NCBI GenBank assembly: GCA_045116675.1
Contig: JBGUMF010000033.1
Location: 1-47,638 of the forward strand
From: F23-D06 sp045116675
GTDB taxonomy: Bacteria > Bacteroidota > Bacteroidia > Bacteroidales > WCHB1-69
Direction: 5' to 3'
Length of the DNA: 47,638 nucleotides
Shown: one piece after another, positions 15,207 to 24,048 of the stretch
Layout of the letters: every line of letters starts with the position of its first letter
How positions within the stretch are numbered: position 1 is the stretch's first letter
Notes under the pieces: generated by a model
What the model saw: the letters and a program-made list of their open reading frames with translations, nothing else
Database searches by the model: none
Told to the model about the DNA's origin: nothing
Made by a program: the position numbers and the translations under genes

Positions 15207-16967
15207 ATGAAAATCAAAAACGTCTTACTATCCATACTGCTGCTTTGCCAAGGTGTCGTCTTCACCAATACGGCAAAGGCACAACTTTCCTTCCAGCCGG
15301 CACCCCTCACCCCGACCTTGACGGAAACCTCCTACCCTTCCGCCATCAAACCGGTGGAAAAGAAAAGCAAGCCGATACGTCATTCCACATTCCTCACCCT
15401 GAATGTGCAGACGCTGCCTCTCTCGAAGGAGATCGGCTTTTTCGACATCCGCAATTTCTCTTACGGTCTGAAAATCGGCACGATGCGGAAGTCGGGATGG
15501 TACTTGAGCCTGATGAGCAACTTCTGGTTCCCAGGCTCTTTCCGCGCCGGAAATGCCGAGCAACTGACAAACCATCTGGATGTCCGGAACTCCTATTTCG
15601 AAGGGATGCTGGGCCTTACCGGACGTTATTGGAGACCTATGTCATTCCATTTTGGAGTCGGCATGAACTACCGCACAACCAACTACTTATGTCAGGACCA
15701 TGTATGGCGCAACAAGCAAGAGGAGCGTACATTCGGCCCGGTAGTGGCCAGCGGCTTCATGTTCCACATCACGGGATTTGTGCTCTCCGCAGAGGCGGTA
15801 CTCCACTACTCACTACAGGAAGGGTCCTTCCGCGAGAACCTCTATATCGGTGCCAAGGTGGGAGTTGGATTTTGCTTGGTGGATAAAAAAGGGAGGAAAA
15901 ACGCGCCGAAAAAAGAGAAGCATACAGAAAGCTCCCTGACACGCAGTCTGGTTCCCATCACCGCCACACCCGAATATAGCGGACAATACACAAGTTCACC
16001 CCTACCGAACATATTGTTCGCAGACAATCGGGCAGTAGAAAACCTTGACGATGAAGACCTTCCCGACACACAGGAAAAACAAGCACCAGCTGCCGCTCCA
16101 GCAACTGCGGACCTTGCTTCTGTCAACAGGAGTGCAGAACCGATAACCAACACGGAAACAAACACTTCACAAAGCATATCTAAAGATGAGGTTGAAACAA
16201 AATCCTATACCATTTCAGCCGAAGATCTTTTAAAAGAGGGTTTGTTTCCGAAGGAAGAAGAAACAGAAGACACCCTTGACGCACAGACTTCCGAGCCGAA
16301 GCCTTGCGGCAAACTGAAAGTCACCGATGCGGACCACAACGTCTATCACACGGTGACCATTGGCAGCCAGTGCTGGATGGCGGAGAATCTCCGTTCAACC
16401 ACCGACCCATGGGGCCATCGGATTTTGCAAGGGCGTCATGCCGACAGCAACATCGCCTACCGGTACTGTCCCGGCGGCGACACGGCCACCGTGCGCGCCT
16501 ACGGCTATCTCTACAACTGGAAAGCCGCCTCGGGACAGACCTGGATTATACAGCAAAAAGACACCCTCGGGCGCGGCATCTGTCCGGAGGGATGGCATCT
16601 GCCCAACAGCGCCGAATGGGACCTGTTGGCCCTCTATTTAGCCAGCTATGACGAATATGTTTGCGGCGGACAGAACGGACGCATTGGCAAGTCAATAGCC
16701 GCCACACGCGTATGGCGGACCTCCGACAAGGATTGTGCCATTGGCAACAATCCTAAGGCAAACAACGCATCAGGATTCTCGGCCCTGCCAACCGGCAACT
16801 ACAATGGAACTTATATGGGATTCGGCCGGGAGACAGGCTTTTGGTGCCACATGCCAAATGGCAAAGTGGGCCCGATCCGTGTATTGCGCACCGACAGCGA
16901 CTCACTACTTCCCGATCAGCCGGAAAACGCCTCCGCAGCCTACCCCGTGCGATGTGTAATGAACTAA
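15207..16967 (+). CDS. Exported protein with C-terminal FISUMP domain
   Basis: The 586-residue protein starts with a signal peptide ending TNTAKA-Q near residue 26. Residues about 55-230 are rich in alternating strands (for example YWRPMSFHFGVGMNYRTT), suggesting an outer-membrane or barrel-like domain. A long low-complexity linker rich in Glu, Thr, Ala and Pro follows (about 235-360). Residues about 367-586 are a FISUMP (Fibrobacter succinogenes major paralogous) domain with IGSQCWMAENLRST, AYGYLYNWKAA and GICPEGWHLPNSAEWDLL. FISUMP proteins are surface proteins of unknown function, sharing a fold with C-type-lectin/FGE-like domains. Position after the caspase gene (19 bp) suggests a shared role at the envelope. 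No catalytic motif was recognised. Confidence 0.85.
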   Translation: MKIKNVLLSILLLCQGVVFTNTAKAQLSFQPAPLTPTLTETSYPSAIKPVEKKSKPIRHSTFLTLNVQTLPLSKEIGFFDIRNFSYGLKIGTMRKSGWYLSLMSNFWFPGSFRAGNAEQLTNHLDVRNSYFEGMLGLTGRYWRPMSFHFGVGMNYRTTNYLCQDHVWRNKQEERTFGPVVASGFMFHITGFVLSAEAVLHYSLQEGSFRENLYIGAKVGVGFCLVDKKGRKNAPKKEKHTESSLTRSLVPITATPEYSGQYTSSPLPNILFADNRAVENLDDEDLPDTQEKQAPAAAPATADLASVNRSAEPITNTETNTSQSISKDEVETKSYTISAEDLLKEGLFPKEEETEDTLDAQTSEPKPCGKLKVTDADHNVYHTVTIGSQCWMAENLRSTTDPWGHRILQGRHADSNIAYRYCPGGDTATVRAYGYLYNWKAASGQTWIIQQKDTLGRGICPEGWHLPNSAEWDLLALYLASYDEYVCGGQNGRIGKSIAATRVWRTSDKDCAIGNNPKANNASGFSALPTGNYNGTYMGFGRETGFWCHMPNGKVGPIRVLRTDSDSLLPDQPENASAAYPVRCVMN

Positions 16968-17029
16968 CGGAGCCTTGATTTCCGTTTGCCATTTTTCGGA
17001 AAGTGGATTCTTTTCCCAATTTTTTATAC

Positions 17030-17037
17030 TATCTTTG
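17030..17037 (+). promoter_or_regulatory. -7 element TATCTTTG for gcvT
   Basis: An exact TAnnTTTG match 51 bp before the gcvT start. It shows that gcvT has its own promoter and need not be transcribed from the FISUMP operon. Confidence 0.85.
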
Positions 17038-17088
17038 CAGCCGTAAAAACCGAATGTCAATTTTAACAACACAAATAAAAAAATCATT

Positions 17089-18183
17089 ATGAAAGAAACC
17101 GTTTACAGAGCGAAACATGAGGCTTTAGGAGCCAAAATGGAAGAGTTTGCCGGCTTTTACATGCCGATCCAATACGACAGCATCACCAACGAGCACCTGC
17201 AGGTGCGCAACAAGGTGGGCGTGTTTGACGTGTCCCACATGGGCGAGTTCACCGTGAAGGGCCCGAAGGCGCTGGCCCTGCTGCAGCACATCACCACCAA
17301 TGACGTGGCCGCCCTCTACCCAGGCAAGGTGCAATACAGCTGCTTCCCCAACGGCAAGGGCGGTATTGTGGACGACCTGCTAGTCTATAACCTGCACGAT
17401 GAAGATTATCTTTTGGTGGTCAACGCCGCCAACATCGACAAGGACTGGGCCTGGGTTGTGGAGCAGAACAAGAACTTCGGCGCTGAAATCGAGAACATCT
17501 CCGACAACATCTCCCAGCTGGCTGTCCAGGGTCCTCTGGCTCTCAAGGCCATGCAAAAGCTGACCGACGCTTCCGTCATCGACATGGAGTACTACACCAA
17601 CAAGATCATCAAATTCGCCGGTTTCGACAACATCCTCTTCTCCACCACGGGTTACACAGGCTCCGGCGGTTGCGAGATCTATTTCCCCAACGAATATGCC
17701 ATGCAGATCTGGGACGCCGTCTTTGAGGCTGGTGCCGAGTTCGACATCAAACCCATCGGCTTGGGCGCACGCGACACCCTCCGTTTGGAAATGGGCTTCT
17801 GCCTCTACGGCCACGAGATTGACGATACTATCTCTCCCATTGAGGCCGGTTTAGGCTGGATCACCAAATTCGTGGAAGGCAAGGACTTCATCGACCGCAA
17901 ATTCATGGAAGACCTCAAGGCCAACGGCGTGACCCGCCGCATTGCCGGTTTCGAACTCATCGACCGCGGCATTCCGAGAAACGGCTATGAGGTTTGCGAC
18001 GCTGAAGGCAACCTCATTGGCGAGGTGCGTTCCGGCACGTTCGGACCGTCCGTCAACAAGGGCATCGGCACCGCGTTGATCAAGAAAGAATTCGCCAAAG
18101 CCGGCACGGAAATCTTCATCAAGGTGCGCAACCGCCTGCTCAAGGCCGTCACCGTGAAGATGCCGTTCTACAAACCCGAATAA
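17089..18183 (+). CDS. gcvT: Glycine cleavage system aminomethyltransferase (T protein)
   Basis: The 364-residue protein matches GcvT in length and motifs: GVFDVSHMGEFTVKG near residue 45, the folate-site segment GGIVDDLLVY near 91, STTGYTGSGGCEIYF near 186, and GARDTLRLEMGFCLYGHEID near 227. It takes the aminomethyl group from the lipoyl H protein and makes 5,10-methylene-THF and ammonia. gcvH and gcvP are not in the window. It has its own promoter and ends in a strong hairpin terminator. Confidence 0.97.
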   Translation: MKETVYRAKHEALGAKMEEFAGFYMPIQYDSITNEHLQVRNKVGVFDVSHMGEFTVKGPKALALLQHITTNDVAALYPGKVQYSCFPNGKGGIVDDLLVYNLHDEDYLLVVNAANIDKDWAWVVEQNKNFGAEIENISDNISQLAVQGPLALKAMQKLTDASVIDMEYYTNKIIKFAGFDNILFSTTGYTGSGGCEIYFPNEYAMQIWDAVFEAGAEFDIKPIGLGARDTLRLEMGFCLYGHEIDDTISPIEAGLGWITKFVEGKDFIDRKFMEDLKANGVTRRIAGFELIDRGIPRNGYEVCDAEGNLIGEVRSGTFGPSVNKGIGTALIKKEFAKAGTEIFIKVRNRLLKAVTVKMPFYKPE

Positions 18184-18200
18184 TCGGAGGAATACATTGT

Positions 18201-18242
18201 AAAAAAGGTAGCGACGCCACAATGTGACGTCGCTACTTTTTT
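18201..18242. terminator. Bidirectional intrinsic terminator between gcvT and guaD
   Basis: A perfect 9-bp stem GTAGCGACG/CGTCGCTAC (18208-18216, 18228-18236) is extended by CAC/GTG around an AAT loop. Six A's precede it (18201-18206) and six T's follow (18237-18242). It can end transcription of gcvT on plus and the deaminase gene on minus. Confidence 0.92.
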
Positions 18243-18288
18243 ATAATAACTTTAACACCCTAATGGGTAGAAGGCCTCCACTACCTGC

Positions 18289-19566
18289 CTATGCATCAAG
18301 GCTGGGAGCTTTTATTTCTTTCCCACGGCAGAAACGATGCTCAATCTGGCGGTCGTCACCCAGATAGATGTAACGCTCCAAGCGCTCCAGCAGGGAATAA
18401 TCGTCATGATTCAGGTCGCTGTCGTTGATGACGAGCGCATCAAACTCATAGCCCGGCTCGAAACTCCCCACGCGGCCAAAGAAGCTCCCTGCCGACTTTG
18501 TGGCCATCCAGAAAGCTTCGGAGAGAGTAAGAAATTTTTGCTCATGATTCTGCTGGTAGTACATCTTACTCACCTGGATTGCATAGACCATAACCCGGAA
18601 AATATTCAGATCGTGTCCACCGCTGATGTCGCTGCCAAGCCCCACACGCAGTCCATTGTCAATGAAATGCCGGACAGGCGCCATGCCCGATGACACGTTG
18701 AGGTTCGACGTGGGACAATGGGCCACCATCACGCCATTACGTTTCATCAGTTCAAGTTCTTCGCCGTGGCTCCATACGCAGTGGGCCATCACGGTAGGTG
18801 TCTGTCCGAAGAGGCCGTAGCGATTGTAAGCGTCTCCATACCAAGTGTTTTCGAGGGTTTGCACCAGGGCTATTTCTTCTTTATTTTCAGAGAGGTGCGA
18901 CTGCACGGGCAATTGGTACCTGGCCGCCAGTTCTCCGCAGGCACGGAGCATCTCCGATGTGCATGATGGGACAAAGCGGGGCGTAATAATCGGCCGCACC
19001 AGCGCTTCTGATTTGTCAAACTCCGTTATCAGATCCTCATATCCACGCGCCATTTCCACCAGGGATTCTGACAGTTCCTCGGGACAATTGCGGTTCATGG
19101 CCACCTTGCCCACCAACGCTCCCATGCCAGCCTCACAGAACAAATTCATTAGAAGACGGGTGCTTTCCGTATGAATTGTGGCAAACACACAAGCCCTCAT
19201 GGTTCCAAAGCGCCACAAATCGCGGATAAAGCGACGATACATCCGCTCAGCATAACCCATATCGGCATACTTCATTTCCTCTGGGAATGTGTAGTTCTGA
19301 AGCCATGGCAGCAGTTCCAAATCCATGGCGATACCCTGATTGCGATACTGCGGGGCGTGCACATGCAAATCGTTCATGGCAGGAATCAGCAGACGGTCGC
19401 TGAAATCAACAACCTCCGAATCCACGCTGTCCAGCGATGCCAAATCCGTTGTCACCGTCGTCACACGCCCATCGGAATCCACAGCAACATAACCGTTTTC
19501 CAGCACCTCGAAACGGTTTTTCTCCTTTGTATAGAGGATATTAGCCTTATAAATTCTCTTCTTCAT
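18289..19566 (-). CDS. guaD: Guanine deaminase-like amidohydrolase
   Basis: The 425-residue protein is a metal-dependent amidohydrolase. The first metal site is LHVHAPQYRNQG (His68, His70), whose HxHAPQ pattern is typical of guanine deaminases. Later ligands are the His of QSHLSENKEE, the His of VMAHCVW and the Asp of GLGSDISGGHDL. Such enzymes convert guanine to xanthine and ammonia in purine salvage. It ends against the bidirectional terminator. A minus-strand CAAAAATA (TATTTTTG) at 19677-19684 is a possible promoter about 110 bp upstream. Another purine or pterin deaminase is possible but less likely. Confidence 0.88.
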   Translation of the reverse strand: MKKRIYKANILYTKEKNRFEVLENGYVAVDSDGRVTTVTTDLASLDSVDSEVVDFSDRLLIPAMNDLHVHAPQYRNQGIAMDLELLPWLQNYTFPEEMKYADMGYAERMYRRFIRDLWRFGTMRACVFATIHTESTRLLMNLFCEAGMGALVGKVAMNRNCPEELSESLVEMARGYEDLITEFDKSEALVRPIITPRFVPSCTSEMLRACGELAARYQLPVQSHLSENKEEIALVQTLENTWYGDAYNRYGLFGQTPTVMAHCVWSHGEELELMKRNGVMVAHCPTSNLNVSSGMAPVRHFIDNGLRVGLGSDISGGHDLNIFRVMVYAIQVSKMYYQQNHEQKFLTLSEAFWMATKSAGSFFGRVGSFEPGYEFDALVINDSDLNHDDYSLLERLERYIYLGDDRQIEHRFCRGKEIKAPSLDA

Positions 19567-19676
19567 TGTTTAAATTGATCTTCTGCATAATCTTATTTGA
19601 AAAATATGCCAACCGCAGCGCGCTATGGCGGAAGCCTCTGATTGTGTCATATTTTATCGGAAGACATTTATGCTTG

Positions 19677-19684
19677 CAAAAATA
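19677..19684 (-). promoter_or_regulatory. Possible -7 element TATTTTTG for guaD
   Basis: The plus strand reads CAAAAATA. It fits TAnnTTTG but lies about 110 bp from the guaD start and immediately after the end of the next upstream minus-strand gene. Confidence 0.5.
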
Positions 19685-21010
19685 CTAAAATCCCCGATAG
19701 AACTCCCACGTGTCGCTGTGGCCGTCGCGGTAGGTGAAGCTCCACTGCAACTTCTGTTCTGTCAGCGTGTCGAGGTGGAACTTGTACTCATAGTCGCAGC
19801 TACCGCTGATGACCTTGATGATCTCCTGCGCCAATTCGGGTTCTTTGTCGCCACCCTCTATCACCTCCATCCGGAAGCTCTCCTTGATGCCGGCGAAGTA
19901 GAAGTCCTCCCCTTCCAAACGCCACTTGCTGGGGCTGACGTAGTTAAACACCCACGTAACCGTACTGCCATCCTGAAGGGTAGCGGTATAGACCTGCCGG
20001 GCCGAGTCGAGGGCAGTGCCGTCGGGGTAAAAGTCCATTGTGCCGGTCTCGTGCACGTCGAGATGGGCGCCTTTGAGGTTGTAGTTGAAGGCATGCGCAT
20101 AGCCGTAGTACCCTTCAACCTTCGGCGCTTTGCCATTGGGCTCCGCCTCATATTTCCACCAATCCTTATCAATGGAGTACAAGAAGCCGTAATATTTACA
20201 TAGAGGATCCCCCACATAACCATGTCTGTCCATATCAATGTAAGGTTTCCAGCCGAAATTATAGTAATCCTCGCCAGGGATAAACAATGCGCATCCGCCA
20301 TCCAACTTATTGGATTCGGGAATCCGGAAGTCGCCCCAGTTGCAGGTGAGCGTGTCACCCGTGACAAGATCAACCCATTTGCCTGTGTATTGATTGTTGT
20401 GATATCCGTCTGCAACAATCATCATGGCATCATAATAAACACTGTCATTGTGCACCAGATAGAAGTAAGTGGAGTGGCCGAAGAGCCGGGCAACAGGTGT
20501 GGGTCCTAAGGAGGCCTCCATCTCATAATGGGCATAGACAGTTCCGCATTCTGTCAGGTTTTTGATAAAATCATCACCGGCATCACATTCGTCAAAAGTC
20601 ACCACCGAGTCAATGAGGATGCGGCCGTGGATATGGCAGATTTCATCCTTGCAGCGAGAGCGCGCTTTTATCTGATAGACCGTTGGCGAGACTTTATACA
20701 CCGTGTCGAAATGGATATAAAAACGTTGGAAGTTGTCACCCCTGAAGCCCAACGGCTCCGGACGATGCAACCAACCGTCATCCATAGGTTCATTGCCGTA
20801 GCTGCTCCATTCTTTTTTCGCGGCCTCCGTCCACCAGGAGTAGACATCGTCGGTAGGTGCCGTGTCGGGGTTGATGACCGTGGTGGAGAGATCATAGCGC
20901 TGCAGGAATGATTTCTCGTGGACTTGCGCAAAGCCGCTCATGCATCCCAGTAGCAGTATCGTCACGGCCACAGTTGTTATCCGTATCCCTCTGAAAAATA
21001 ATGTTTTCAT
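19685..21010 (-). CDS. Exported protein of unknown function
   Basis: From this start the protein has 441 residues and a clear signal peptide, MKTLFFRGIRITTVAVTI then LLLGCMSGFA-Q. The mature part is rich in Tyr, Trp and Asp and looks mainly beta; I recognise no family. Features include a lipocalin-like end (LQWSFTYRDGHSDTWEFYRGF is its tail region) and several WxxxW spaced segments. The reading frame is open to an ATG at 21064, but a minus-strand -7 element at 21062-21069 lies on that codon, so the inner ATG at 21010 is the likely start. It stands after a thioesterase gene on the same strand. Function unknown; probably a periplasmic or surface protein. Confidence 0.8.
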   Translation of the reverse strand: MKTLFFRGIRITTVAVTILLLGCMSGFAQVHEKSFLQRYDLSTTVINPDTAPTDDVYSWWTEAAKKEWSSYGNEPMDDGWLHRPEPLGFRGDNFQRFYIHFDTVYKVSPTVYQIKARSRCKDEICHIHGRILIDSVVTFDECDAGDDFIKNLTECGTVYAHYEMEASLGPTPVARLFGHSTYFYLVHNDSVYYDAMMIVADGYHNNQYTGKWVDLVTGDTLTCNWGDFRIPESNKLDGGCALFIPGEDYYNFGWKPYIDMDRHGYVGDPLCKYYGFLYSIDKDWWKYEAEPNGKAPKVEGYYGYAHAFNYNLKGAHLDVHETGTMDFYPDGTALDSARQVYTATLQDGSTVTWVFNYVSPSKWRLEGEDFYFAGIKESFRMEVIEGGDKEPELAQEIIKVISGSCDYEYKFHLDTLTEQKLQWSFTYRDGHSDTWEFYRGF

Positions 21011-21059
21011 ACTAACGATTCGTATTATTGATATAGGCAGGTTCTCTTTGAAAATCATC

Positions 21060-21079
21060 GGCAAAATTACAATTTTGCC
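21060..21079. promoter_or_regulatory. Palindrome containing the -7 element TAATTTTG
   Basis: GGCAAAATT (21060-21068) and AATTTTGCC (21071-21079) are exact reverse complements with a 2-bp spacer. The minus strand of 21062-21069 reads TAATTTTG, a TAnnTTTG match 52 bp from the start at 21010. The palindrome also spans the stop codon of the thioesterase gene (21067-21069), so it could be an operator or an RNA hairpin. Confidence 0.65.
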
Positions 21080-21450
21080 ATAAACTTCGCACTCTCCACC
21101 ACGAACCGCTCGTGGATACCCTCACCGATCAGTGTGTCGCCCTCAAAGCACTTCACAGAGAAGACCAGGCGGCGGCGGTCCACCTCCACCAGTTCGGCCT
21201 CGCAGCGGATGGTCGCGCCCACGGGACTGGCTTTCAAGTGCTTGATGTTGACGGCGATGCCGACGGTGGTGTTGCCCTCGCCGATTTTGTCGCACACGGC
21301 CATCAGGCAGGTTTTCTCCATCAGGGCGATCATCGCGGGGGTGGCGAACACCTCCAACGCGCCGGAACCATAGACCGCGGCGGTGTCTTTGTGCTCCACC
21401 ACCAGCTGTTCGCTGTGGCGGAGACCGGTAAGGTTGTTGTAATCTGTCAT
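21067..21450 (-). CDS. Hotdog-fold thioesterase
   Basis: The 127-residue protein resembles FlK-like/4HBT hotdog thioesterases: VFATPAMIALMEKTC near residue 35, IGEGNTTVGIAVNIKHLKAS near residue 57 and a C-terminal strand region GDTLIGEGIHERFVV. Such proteins hydrolyse acyl-CoA esters as small oligomers in the cytoplasm. The Glu of MEKTC and the Thr of NTTVG correspond to residues often used in catalysis. Its substrate is unknown. Its stop codon lies in the palindrome that carries the promoter of the following gene. Confidence 0.87.
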   Translation of the reverse strand: MTDYNNLTGLRHSEQLVVEHKDTAAVYGSGALEVFATPAMIALMEKTCLMAVCDKIGEGNTTVGIAVNIKHLKASPVGATIRCEAELVEVDRRRLVFSVKCFEGDTLIGEGIHERFVVESAKFMAKL

Positions 21451-21538
21451 AATCTTTTAAACTATTGGTTTATGTACGTTTATATTATGCTTTTGGCTAT
21501 TAGCTATTGGTTTTTTGTAGAAGAAATAGGTTGACAAG

Positions 21539-22354
21539 TTATTCGATGAGTTGGGCCGGACAGTCGTACATTACTTTGGCGTGGTTGGTGCGGATGAGTT
21601 GGCTGTCGAGGCAGCGGCCCGTGGCGGAATCGAGGATGTCCCGATAGACCTCGCCGTTGCGATAGACGACCCCGTCTTCACGGGTAAAGCGTTCATTCTC
21701 GATATGGATATGGAAGGTGTGGGATTGGGGTTTTGCCGCACGGAGTTCGCCGCACAGATATTCGTCATCCACCCAAAGCCGGAGCTGGTAGGTGTTGTCC
21801 GAATCATTCCTCACCCGGTAATCAAGGTAGTTGTACGAGATGCTGGTGCCTGTGCCGAACGGAATCTGCCGGCCGAAATCGGGGAAAAGGTCCAAACCGT
21901 CGTGGTGATGGTGCTCCGTGATGGTCAGCTCGCTATGCAGCACCATCCAGTGGATCAGGTTCGACAGTTGGCACATCCCGCCGCCAATCCCTTGCGCCGG
22001 CTGCCCCTTTGCGATGGTAAGCCCCTCTTTGTAGCCTTTCCGCTTAGTGGTACGGCCGATGCACTTCCAAACGGAGAAGGTCTCGCCGGGACGAATCAGC
22101 AGCCCGTCAATGTGTTTCACGGCCAAAGCCAAATTGGTGGCCTTGTTCTCCTGCAACTGCATATTGACATTGCCCAATCGGCGACGGATGAGGGAGTTGT
22201 GCTGGTAAACAAGTTCAGGCAATGCCGTTGTTGACCGCTCTTTGGCAAAGAGGGTCTTCTGGGACAAATCCTTCAGATGCCGCTTCAGAATCTCCTTCTC
22301 CGTCGAAAGACGATAGGTAAAAGGTGATATTTCACAAAACAGTTTCCGTTTCAT
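21539..22354 (-). CDS. VanW-like family protein
   Basis: The protein has 271 residues from this start (ATG at 22387 would add 11 and overlap the preceding gene). VanW hallmarks are present: LLIRPGETFSVWKCIGRTTKRKGY near the middle, then QGIGGGMCQLSNLIHW and HHHHDG. VanW was first seen in vanB-type vancomycin clusters, but most homologues lie outside them and their role is not settled. No van genes are near. No signal peptide is evident in this version. It follows a small membrane protein gene by about 25 bp and is probably the last gene of a four-gene minus-strand run. Confidence 0.88.
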   Translation of the reverse strand: MKRKLFCEISPFTYRLSTEKEILKRHLKDLSQKTLFAKERSTTALPELVYQHNSLIRRRLGNVNMQLQENKATNLALAVKHIDGLLIRPGETFSVWKCIGRTTKRKGYKEGLTIAKGQPAQGIGGGMCQLSNLIHWMVLHSELTITEHHHHDGLDLFPDFGRQIPFGTGTSISYNYLDYRVRNDSDNTYQLRLWVDDEYLCGELRAAKPQSHTFHIHIENERFTREDGVVYRNGEVYRDILDSATGRCLDSQLIRTNHAKVMYDCPAQLIE

Positions 22355-22379
22355 TGTTGGGGTGAAAAACAAGATGAGA

Positions 22380-22730
22380 TCAATCAATAAACGAACAGAA
22401 GTAAACCCAAATGATAATGAATATCACGGCAAGGAGAATGTAACATGCCGAAATCAAGAGGGTGCTGAACTTCTTGATCTTAAATTCATGGACCATATTC
22501 CAAAGATTCAAAGGAAATCCCAAGAGAATCAGCACAGGAAAATGGAAAAATCCCATCACCCAGCAGATATCGAACATCGGAGAAGGGTATGAGATTTGAC
22601 CCATCGGCACATTCCCATACATTCGATACGCCTGCACGAGGGTAAGAAGAAGGGATATATACCACGCCATCATCAAAACCCACGTGACGACCATCAGGAC
22701 TTTCAGTATAACACGTAGAGTATTGTTCAT
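22380..22730 (-). CDS. Small integral membrane protein, unknown
   Basis: This 116-residue protein has about three or four hydrophobic helices: VLMVVTWVLMMAWYISLLLTLV, a middle segment around VMGFFHFPVLILLGFPL, and a C-terminal LISACYILLAVIFIIIWVYF. No family is recognised. The reading frame is clean and it sits in a same-strand series between a flavodoxin-fold reductase (46 bp upstream) and the VanW-like gene, which supports it being real. No functional motif is seen. Confidence 0.75.
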   Translation of the reverse strand: MNNTLRVILKVLMVVTWVLMMAWYISLLLTLVQAYRMYGNVPMGQISYPSPMFDICWVMGFFHFPVLILLGFPLNLWNMVHEFKIKKFSTLLISACYILLAVIFIIIWVYFCSFID

Positions 22731-22776
22731 TGAAAAATAGAGTTTCAGACGAAAGGTAAACGAGAAGGGGTGAAGA

Positions 22777-23316
22777 TTATTGTGCTATTGATCTTCCCAA
22801 CTCCTCCGCCTCCTCCAACGCTTTCGTGCCCTGAACGCCGCCCTTCTCCTTCGCACCGCGCACGAGCACGTGGCCTGCGTCCTCGATGTGGAAGAAGTTG
22901 AGACAGAGCTGGTATTGGGTGAGGATGCTGTCGAACAGTTCGGGCAGGGAGGCGGCGCCGACCAAAAGGAGGGCGGCCTTCCGGATGTGGAAGGTGTCGT
23001 GGATGGGGTTGTGACAGCGGTCGATGACGGCCTTCAGCTGCGCACTCAAGCCGTAGAAATAGACCGGCGAGGCGATGACGAGCATGTCGGCGTTCGCTAA
23101 CTTGCTGTATATAACGGGCATGTCGTCCTTTTGCACGCAAGCGTTACCCTCGCTCGTGAAGCACGCGTTGCATCCCATGCACGGATGCACCGTGTAATCG
23201 TGTACCGAGACGACCTCAACGTGGTGCTTTTCTGAAGCGCCTTTGGAAAAGGCTTCTACTAAGAGGTCTGTGTTGCCGTTTTTGCGCGGGCTGCCGGATA
23301 ATATCAAAATGTTCAT
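22777..23316 (-). CDS. Flavodoxin-fold NAD(P)H-dependent oxidoreductase
   Basis: The 179-residue protein starts MNILILSGSPRKNGNTDLL, the phosphate-binding loop of the iron-sulfur-flavoprotein/FMN reductase family. A CMGCNACF motif follows near residues 46-53, seen in the multimeric flavodoxin-like NADPH reductases, then ASPVYFYGLSAQLKAVIDR. These proteins reduce quinones or similar substrates with FMN. The ATG at 23316 is chosen because the flavin loop begins right after it, and because it leaves 19 bp to the upstream gene; the longer frame (to 23364) would overlap that gene. Confidence 0.9.
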   Translation of the reverse strand: MNILILSGSPRKNGNTDLLVEAFSKGASEKHHVEVVSVHDYTVHPCMGCNACFTSEGNACVQKDDMPVIYSKLANADMLVIASPVYFYGLSAQLKAVIDRCHNPIHDTFHIRKAALLLVGAASLPELFDSILTQYQLCLNFFHIEDAGHVLVRGAKEKGGVQGTKALEEAEELGRSIAQ

Positions 23317-23335
23317 TGGGGTTTCTTTTATAAAA

Positions 23336-23674
23336 TTACAGTAATTGAATAGCTTCGTCAACAAGGGAAATCAAATCTTGCCATTTTTTTGTTCGTCCCA
23401 TCAAACACTCTGTTGTCAATTCTCCGCAGTCCTCTATTTCAAAAAATAATGCTCGAATTTTTCTACTTAAATCATATTGCTTTTCGTTTATAAGATGGTT
23501 GTCAAGGAGCCTGTTCAGAGAACTGTCATGTAAAAAACTGGTAGCACCGATATTAAAATCCTCAAAAACCATCATCTCGATAAGATCAACAGGATAATTG
23601 AATATAGGGCTGCCACATTGACGTAAAGTGTCCTCATATAATTCATACAACTCCTCAGGAGATATTTCTTTCAT
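23336..23674 (-). CDS. Small acidic protein, unknown
   Basis: This 112-residue, mostly helical, acidic protein starts MKEISPEELYELYEDTLRQC. I recognise no family; the size and acidity resemble immunity or SMI1-like small proteins but no signature supports that. It is the first gene of a minus-strand run (then reductase, membrane protein, VanW-like), 19 bp before the reductase. A -7 element at 23766-23773 fits as its promoter. It is AT-richer than its neighbours. Confidence 0.7.
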   Translation of the reverse strand: MKEISPEELYELYEDTLRQCGSPIFNYPVDLIEMMVFEDFNIGATSFLHDSSLNRLLDNHLINEKQYDLSRKIRALFFEIEDCGELTTECLMGRTKKWQDLISLVDEAIQLL

Positions 23675-24048
23675 AAAATAAAGGGACTTCAGTTTTTATC
23701 TTCTTCATGTTATTGCAGACCTTGGTGCGAAGTTCGTTAAACATCAAGACAGGCAAACAACGCTGCAAAATTATAACAATTTCTATTATTAGGATACAAA
23801 AAATCGGGTTAAAGAAAACCAGAAGTTCTTACAACTAACTTTTTCATAACTAATTAAGAGGTTGAGACTTGGGATTTGAGACGTGAGATTTGGCGGTTTT
23901 GTATCAGGGAAAAGTCAGACCTAACTCAGAGTTACATCAGAATAAGAAATTTTTGATTTTGGAAAAAAGTCCGTTGATTGTGAATTTCGTTTGCAAGAGT
24001 ATTCCGGACACTTTGTACCGCTGGCACAATGTTTCTACGACAGACCTG
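23675..24048. other. Intergenic region with promoter and short tandem repeat
   Basis: These 374 bp hold a minus-strand -7 element TAATTTTG (23766-23773) for the run ending in the VanW-like gene. They also hold a two-unit 14-bp tandem repeat at 23865-23892 (AGACTTGGGATTTG, AGACGTGAGATTTG). A plus-strand reading frame at 23890-24129 has no supporting feature. Nothing else recognised. Confidence 0.6.

Noticed and set aside
18201..18242. Inverted repeat as a possible operator
   Set aside because: The flanking A and T runs and position between gene ends make it a terminator.
21539..22354. Vancomycin-resistance cluster
   Set aside because: Only a VanW-like gene is present; no vanRS, vanHAX or vanB-type ligase.
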